From Tistrella mobilis (GTDB taxonomy: Bacteria; Pseudomonadota; Alphaproteobacteria; Tistrellales; Tistrellaceae), in contig NZ_JBBIAB010000004.1 of assembly GCF_039634785.1 (NCBI RefSeq), positions 124,001 through 188,000 on the forward strand: DNA of 64,000 nucleotides. Direction: 5' to 3'. The translations under genes were made by a program, and so were the position numbers. Positions 35,690-44,600 of this stretch are shown here, piece after piece (the stretch's first letter is position 1; each line of letters begins with the position of its first letter). Below the pieces are notes generated by a model, which was not told the DNA's origin, ran no database searches, and worked only from the letters and a program-made list of their open reading frames with translations.

Positions 35690-38600
35690 ATGGCGACCTA
35701 CACCGGTACCGATGCGAACAACATCATCAACGGCACGTCCGGCGACGACACCCTTCTGGGCCTGGGTGGCGACGACACGCTCAGGGGCCGTGCGGGTAAC
35801 GACATCATAGATGGTGGTACAGGCGATGATCGCCTCCTCGGGGAAGCCGGGGACGATACGATTTACGGCGGCGACGGCGCCGACGACATCGATGGGGAAG
35901 CCGGGGACGATACGATTTACGGCGGCGAAGGCGCCGATGCCATCAGCGCCGGAGACGGCAACGACACCGTCTACGGCGACGGCGGGGACGACGAGATCGA
36001 AGGAGGCGCCGGCCAGGACATGATCCATGGCGGCGACGGCGCCGACATGATCGAGGCCGGAGACGGCAACGACACCGTCTACGGCGACCAGGGTGACGAC
36101 AGCATCCTCGGCGGCGAAGGCGACGACATCATCGATGCCGGCGCCGGGGCGGATTTCCTTGAAGGCGGTCTGGGCAACGATACCCTCACCGGCGGCGCCG
36201 GCGCGGATCTGATCGTCGGCGGCGAGCTGGCCCTGCCCGCCGACACCACCGATCTCTACGACCCTGCCGAGGATGCCGACACGGCCTCTTACGCCGGCTC
36301 GGCAGCGGGGGTGACGGTCGATCTGGCCAACCGCCAGGCGATCGAGGGAAGCTGGGCCGGCTTTGCCGGCGGCGCGACGGTCATCGTCGCCGATGCCGTC
36401 ATCGGTGCGGGGGGCGATGCCGAAGGCGATGTGCTGGTCGGCATCGAAAACCTGGAAGGCTCCGCCCATGACGACGTGCTCGGCGGCGATGACGGCGTCA
36501 ACACGCTCTCAGGCGGCGCCGGCGACGACCTGCTGCGCGGCGGCCTCGGCGCCGATACGCTCGACGGCGGCGACGGTCTCGATACCGCCAGCTATGCCGG
36601 TCGCACCACCTCGGTCACGGCGGATCTCGCGACCGGTCTCAACACCGACGATGACGTCTTCATCGGCATCGAAAACCTGACCGGTGGCGGCGGCAACGAT
36701 GTCCTGACCGGCGATGACGGCGTCAACACGCTTTCGGGCGGCGACGGCGACGACGTGCTGCGCGGCGGTCTGGGTGCCGATACGCTCGCGGGCGGCGACG
36801 GTACCGATACCGCCGATTACGGCGAGCGCACCACCACCGTTGTCGCCAACCTCGCGACCGGTACGGCCCCCGACGGCGACAGCTTCAGCAGCATCGAAAA
36901 CCTGACCGGCGGCAGCGGCGACGACAGCCTGACCGGCGATGACGGCGCCAACACGCTCTCAGGCGGCGACGGCGACGACCTGCTGCGCGGCGGCCTGGGT
37001 GCCGACATGCTCGCGGGCGGCGACGGTACCGATACCGCCGATTACGCCGAGCGGACCACTACCGTCATTGCCGATCTCGCAACCGGCACGGCCTCCGACG
37101 GTGACAGCTTCAGCAGCATCGAAAACCTGACCGGCGGCAGCGGCGACGACCAGCTCGGCGGCGATGACGGCGACAACGTCCTCACGGGCGGCGCGGGGGA
37201 CGACCTTCTGCGCGGCGGCCTGGGCGCCGATACCCTCATCGGCGGGGACGGCACCGACACCGCCAGCTATGCCGACAGCACCACCGACATCACCGCCGAC
37301 CTCACCCAGGGCACCGCCACGGGTGGCGACAGCCTGACCGGTATCGAGAACCTCACCGGCGGCAGCGGCAACGACACGCTGATCGGCGATGACGGCGTCA
37401 ACACGCTTGCGGGCGGCGACGGCAACGATGTGCTCCGCGGCGGCCTCGGTGCCGACACGCTCGATGGCGGGGCGGGTCTCGACATCGCCAGCTATGCCGA
37501 CCGCACCGGGGGGATCGAAGCCACGCTCGGCGGTACCGTTCCCGACGGCGACACCCTGATCTCGATCGAGGGCCTGGAAGGCAGTGCCGGCAATGACCGC
37601 CTGACCGGCAGCGACACTGACGACATCCTGATCGGCGGCGCCGGCGACGACATCCTCGACGGCGGCTTTGGCGCGGACGAGCTGGCGGGCGGCGACGGTT
37701 TCGACATGGTCAGCTATGCCGACCGCAGCGATGATCTGACCGTCGAACTGGATGGCGAGAACCCGGATGGCGATCTGCTGACCGGGATCGAGGGCGTCAT
37801 CGGCGGGTCGGGCGCCGATACGCTCATCGGCGATGCGGGCGACAACAGGCTCGAAGGCCGGGATGGCGACGACACCCTCGACGGGGGCGATGGCGATGAC
37901 GAGCTGGCCGGTGGCGACGGCGATGACCTTCTCGCAGGTGGCGCTGGCGCCGACAGTCTCGAAGGTGGCGGTGGTTTTGACACGGCAGACTACGGCGGGG
38001 CGACCAGCGGCGTACATGTCGACCTGATCTCCGGTGGATCGGGCGGAGACGCGGCGGGTGACCAGTACTCGGGCATCGAAGCGATCATCGGCTCCTATCA
38101 CGCAGACATCATCGCCGGCAGCAATCAGTCCGACACCATCGACGGCGGTAGCGGCAATGACACCGTTGAGGGCCGTGATGGCGACGACGTTCTCCGCGGC
38201 GGCGCCGGCTCCGACACCCTCATGGGCGGCCGCGGCGCCGACCGGCTGGAAGGAGGTTCCGGATCCGACACCGCCAGCTATGCCGATGCGGCCGCGGGCG
38301 TTTCCGTCAGCCTGGTGTCGGGTGGCATCGGCACGGCCGCTGATGACGAAGCGGTCGGCGACGTGCTTGTCGGCATCGAAAACCTCACCGGCAGCGCCCA
38401 TGACGATCTGCTGATCGGCAATACCGGCAACAACCGCCTGACCGGCGGTGCCGGCGACGACCTGCTTCAGGGCGGGCTCGGCCGCGACACCCTGGACGGC
38501 GGCGACGGCATCGACCTGGCCGACTATGCCGATCGCACCGGCCCGGTCGTGGTGAACCTCGCCACCGGAGCCAATCCGGACAGCGACACATTCATCTCGA

Positions 38601-41600
38601 TCGAGGGCGTGCGCGGCGGCGGCGGCAACGACACCCTCACCGGCGATGCCGGGGACAACCGGCTTGAAGGCGGCGATGGCGACGACATCCTGGCGGGCGG
38701 CGCCGGCGCCGACACCCTCGACGGCGGCGCGGGCATCGATACGGTCGATTACAGCGGCGAGACCGGCGATCTCACCATCGACCTCGCCGATGGCACCGGG
38801 CCGGATGGTGATACGCTGATCGACATCGAGGCCGTCATCGCCGGCAGCGGCAATGACAGCCTGACCGGCGATGACCGGGACAACAGCCTGGCCGGCGGCG
38901 CCGGCGACGACACGCTGAACGGCGGTGCGGGCGCCGATACCCTCGATGGCGGCGATGGGCTCGACACGGTCAGCTATGACGGCCGCGACAGCGGCGTCGA
39001 GGTCGATCTCACGACCGGCGCCAATTCCGACGGCGACACGCTGATCTCGATCGAGAACCTGACCGGCACCGCCTATGACGACATCCTCACCGGCTCGGCC
39101 GGGGCCAATGTCATCCGCGGTCTGGGCGGCAACGACCTGCTGGCCGGCGGCGCGGGCGACGACACGCTCGACGGCGGCGACGGTATCGACACCGCCAGCT
39201 ATGCCGCAGCCGCCGCAGCCGTGACCGCGAACCTTTCAACCGGCACCGCCACCAGCGGCACCGACCAGGACACGCTGATCGCGATCGAAAACCTGGTCGG
39301 CTCCGATTTCGACGACAGCCTGACCGGCGATGCCGGCGACAACGCCTTCACCGGCGGCCTGGGAGACGATAGCATCGACGGCGGCGACGGCACCGACACC
39401 GTCAGCTATGCCACCGCCGCAGCGGGTGTGACCGTGAACCTCGGCGCCGGCACGGCGACCGGTGAGGGCGCGGATACGCTGATCTCGATCGAGAACGTCA
39501 CCGGCTCGGCCTTCGACGACATCCTCACCGGGTCGGATGGCGCAAACGTCATCGATGGTGGCGACGGCATCGACACGGTCAGCTATGACGGCCGCGACAG
39601 CGGCGTCGAGGTCGATCTCACGACCGGCGCCAATTCCGACGGCGACACGCTGATCTCGATCGAGAACCTGACCGGCACCGCCTATGACGACATCCTCACC
39701 GGCTCGGCCGGGGCCAATGTCATCCGCGGTCTGGGCGGCAACGACCTGCTGGCCGGCGGTGCGGGCGATGACACGCTCGACGGCGGCGACGGCATCGACA
39801 CCGCCAGCTATGCCGCAGCCGCCGCGGCCGTGACCGCGAACCTCTCGACCGGCACCGCCACCATCGGCACCGACCAGGATACGCTGATCGCGATCGAAAA
39901 CCTGGTCGGCTCCGATTTCGACGACAGCCTGACCGGCGATGCCGACGACAACGCCTTCACCGGCGGCCTGGGAGACGACAGCATCGACGGCGGCGACGGT
40001 ATCGACACCGTCAGCTATGCCACCGCCGCAGCGGCGGTCTCGGTCGACCTCGCCGCCGGCAGCGCGGATGACGGCAGCGGCGGAACCGACAGCCTGACCG
40101 CGATCGAAAACGTCATCGGCTCCGATTTCGACGACCTGCTGGCCGGCGATGGCGGTGCGAACCGGCTGGAGGGCGGCGACGGCACCGACACGGTCAGCTA
40201 TGCCGCGGCCGCCACCGCGGTGACGGTCGATCTGGCCGCCGGGATCGCAACCGGCGACGGCGCCGACATGCTGACCTCGATCGAAAACGTCACCGGCTCG
40301 GCCTTCGACGACACGCTCGGCGGAACGGCCGGCAACAACATCCTCAACGGCGGTCAGGGCCTCGACACGGTCAGCTATGCCACAGCCGCCACCGCGGTGA
40401 CGGTCGATCTGGCCGCGGGGGCCGCAACCGGCGACGGCACCGACACGCTGATCGCGATCGAAAACGTCATCGGCTCGGCCTTCGACGACATGCTCAGCGG
40501 CGATGCCGGGAACAACGTCCTCGACGGCGGCGACGGCATCGACACCGTCAGCTACGCTGGCGCAACCGGCGCCGTCACGGCGGATCTCGGCACGGGTACC
40601 GTCACCGGTGCCGACGGCACCGACAGCCTGACCGGGATCGAGAACCTCATCGGTTCCGCCTTCGACGACACGCTTGCCGGCGATGCCGGCGCCAACACCC
40701 TGGATGGTGGCGACGGCATCGACACCGTCAGCTATGCCGCGGCGGCCGCGGCTGTCTCGGTCAGCCTGGCCGCAGGCACGGCAACCGGCGACGGCACCGA
40801 CACGCTGATCGCCATCGAAAACGTCACCGGCTCGGCCTTCGACGATACGCTCGGCGGCAACGCCGGCGACAACATCCTCGACGGCGGCGCCGGCACCGAC
40901 ACCGTCAGCTATGCCGATGCCACAGGCGCCGTGACCGTGGATCTGGAGGCGGGCGAAGCCTCCGGCGACGGCGCCGATACGCTGATCTCGATCGAAAACG
41001 TCACCGGCTCGGCCTTCGACGATACGCTCAGCGGCACGGCCGGCGTCAATGTCATCGACGGCGGTGCGGGCTTCGACACGGTCAGCTATGCCGCCGCCTC
41101 GGCCGATATGCGCATCGACCTCACCACCGGCCAGGCCGGTGCCGGCAATTTCGCCGGCTTCACCGCCGGCGCGCCGATCGATCAGCTCTCCAATGTCGAG
41201 GCGGTGATCGGCAGCGCGCAGAACGACGTCATCCTGGCCATCGACGGTGCCCGGCTCGACGGCGGCGATGGTAACGACCTGCTGATCGATGCCGCCGGCA
41301 GCGAGACCTTCATCGGCGGCGCGGGCATCGACGGGGTTTCCTACCGCGCCGCCACCACCGGCATCGCGGTCGAGCTCGCCACAGGCAGCGGCACGGCGGG
41401 CACGGCGACCGGCGACAGCTACAGCTCGATCGAAAACGTCTACGGCAGCGGCTTCGACGATGTCATCACCGGCGATGAGGCAGCCAACGTTCTTGCCGGC
41501 TACGACGGCGACGACGACCTTCGGGGCGGACTCGGCGACGACGTCCTTTATGGCGGTGCGGGCGCCGACCGGATCGACGGCGGCGACGGTATCGACACCT

Positions 41601-44600
41601 TCGTGGCGACCGATGCACAGGGCTTCATGACCATCGATCTGGCCGGCGGCACCACCTCGGACCAGGACCAGCTGATCTCGATCGAGAACGCCACCGGCAC
41701 GGCCTTCGACGATGTGATCATCGGCACCGACGGCGAGAACCGTTTGAGCGGCAGCACAGGCGACGACCGGTTGATCGGCGGGCTGGGCCAGGATGCCCTG
41801 ATCGGCGGCGACGGTTTCGACACCGCCAGCTATGAAGACCGCACCACCGGCGTTACGGTCAATCTGGGCGAGACCCAAGGCAATGAAGACCTCTTCTCCT
41901 CGATCGAAGGTCTGATCGGCGGCAGTGGCGACGACGTCCTGAACGGCACCAGCATCGCCAACATCTTCGAGGGCGGCGACGGCGACGACCGTCTGGCCGG
42001 CGCCGATGGCGACGACATCCTGCGCGGCGGCGCCGGAGACGACCTGCTGCGCGGCGGCAACGGCGCCGACCGCCTGGAAGGCGGTGCCGGCAGCGACACC
42101 GCCAGCTATATCGAACAGACCACCGGTCTCACCATCGACCTGGCCGCGGGCAGCAGCAGCGAGGGCGACCAGCTGATCGATATCGAAAACGCGATCGGCG
42201 GCCAGGGTGACGACCTCATCGTCAGCGGCGCCGGCGCCAGTCTCATCGACGGCCACACCGGCACCGACACCGTCAGCTACCAGGCCTTCACCGCCGACCT
42301 CACCGTCACGCTGGGCGGCACCAACAGCGTCGGCGATACCCTGACCTCGATCGAGAACCTGATCGGCGGCAGCGGCAACGACATCCTGACCGGCGATGCC
42401 GGCGACAACGGCCTCGCTGGCGGCCTGGGCGACGACAGCCTGGCCGGCGGCGCCGGCAACGACCTGCTCGACGGCGGCGACGGCATCGACACCGCCAGCT
42501 ATGCCGGCGCCGCAGCCGCCGTGGTCGCCGACCTCACCACCGGCACCGCAACCATCGGCACCGAACAGGATACGCTGACCTCGATCGAGAACCTGATCGG
42601 CACCGATTTCGACGACACGCTGGCCGGCGATGCCGGCGACAACACCCTCGACGGCAGCGACGGCACCGATACCGTCAGCTATGCCACCGCCGCAGCGGCT
42701 GTGACCGTCAATCTCGGCGCCGGCACGGCGACCGGTCAGGGTACGGATACGCTGATCTCGATCGAGAACGTCGCCGGTTCGGCCTTCGACGACGTCCTCA
42801 CCGGGTCTGATGGCGCAAACGCCATCGATGGTGGCGACGGCTTCGATACGCTGTCTCTTCAGAATGCCGCGGCAGGCGTCCTGGTCGATCTTGTTGCCGG
42901 GCAGGCTGGCTATGGTGACTATCGCGGTTTCACCACAGGCGCGACGATCGACACGATCTCCGGCATCGAAAAGGTGGTGGGCAGCACAAATTGGGATACG
43001 GTCGTCGCCTCCGGCGATACGACGTTCGAAGGCGGCGACGGTTACGACCTCTATTTTGCCTCCACAGGCATTGATACGGTCGATGGTGGTGCGGATGGCG
43101 ATACCGTCGTTTTCGGCTCCATGACCGATCTGAGCATTACGGAAGGCGTCGATATCGATCTCTCGACCGGCACCTTCCTCGGTGCTCTGGCAGCTGGCGA
43201 CAGCTATACCTCGATCGAGCGCTTTGCCGGCACCATCGCCGACGACCGGATGATCGGTGGCGATGGCAATGATATTCTCCAGGATCACTTCCTCTCGGGT
43301 GTGATGAACACCGGCAACGATCATCTGGAAGGGCGTGGCGGCGACGACGATCTCCGCGGTCTCAGCGGTGACGATGTCATGCTCGGTGGCGACGGCGACG
43401 ACCTGCTTTGGGACACCACCGGCGCCGATCTGCTCGACGGCGGCGACGGCAACGACACGGCCTACTACAACACGATGAATGCCGTCGTCGATCTGGCGAC
43501 AGGCGACAACAACCAGAACGACACGCTGATCTCGATCGAGAATCTCAGGGGATATAGCGGCGCCGATATCTTCTCGGGCGATGCCGGCGTCAACATCCTC
43601 CGCGGCGAAGGCGGCAACGACATCCTCAACGGCCGCGGCGGCGCCGATACGCTGGACGGTGGCGACGGTATCGACACCGCCAGCTATGCCGATCACACCC
43701 AGGGCGTCACCGTCGATCTGGCCCAGGGAACGGCGTCCGACGGCGATACCCTGATCTCGATCGAAAATGTCGTCGGCTCGGCCTTCGACGACACGCTCGG
43801 CGGCACCGCCGGCGACAACACCCTCAACGGCGGCGACGGCACCGATACCGTCAGCTATGCCGCCGCCGCAGCAGCCGTGACCGTCGACCTCGGCGCCGGC
43901 ACGGCGACCGGTCAGGGTACGGATACGCTGATCTCGATCGAGAACGTCACCGGTTCGGCGTTTGACGACACGCTCACCGGTGGCGATGGCGTCAATGTCA
44001 TCGAGGGTGGCGCGGGTGACGACACCATCTTCCGCAGCGACGGTGCCGACGTCATTGATGGCGGGGACGGGTTGGATACGCTGAATTACGCAGACGCGAC
44101 GTCCGGCGTCATCTTCGACATGGTGAATGGACTGGCGGGCTACCGTGTAGGGTACACGAACGATTATGCCACCACTGACATCGATCAGGTTGAGGGCATC
44201 GAGCGTGTCATCGGCGGTCAGTTCAACGACACAATGATGAGTTCATCCGATGGCGCCGTCTTCATCGGCGGCGGCGGCGACGATGGCCTGGTGGCAGGGG
44301 CTGGTATCGATATCTTCGACGGCGGCGACGGCAGAGACGCCGTTCTGTTCCGAGACAGCACCGAAGCGGTAAAGGTCGATCTTGCAGCTGGAACCGGCCT
44401 GGGTGGTCTGGCAGAAGGCGACCAATACGTCTCGGTCGAAATCGCGTTCGGCAGCCTTGCAGACGACGAACTGGCCGGCACATCCGGGGACGACATGCTG
44501 GTCGGCTGGGACGGCGATGATGTCATCTACGGCCGGGATGGCGACGACATCCTGAGCGGTTATCGCGGTGTGGATATTGTGGACGGCGGCGATGGCAATG

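Noticed and set aside
39236..43696. Minus-strand frame of about 1,486 codons within the giant RTX gene, and others at 32445-34796, 36959-38401 and 44243-46513
   Set aside because: They arise because repeated RTX codons lack stop codons in the complement. The translated Val/Ala/Gly-Asp repeats follow the sense-strand repeats exactly.
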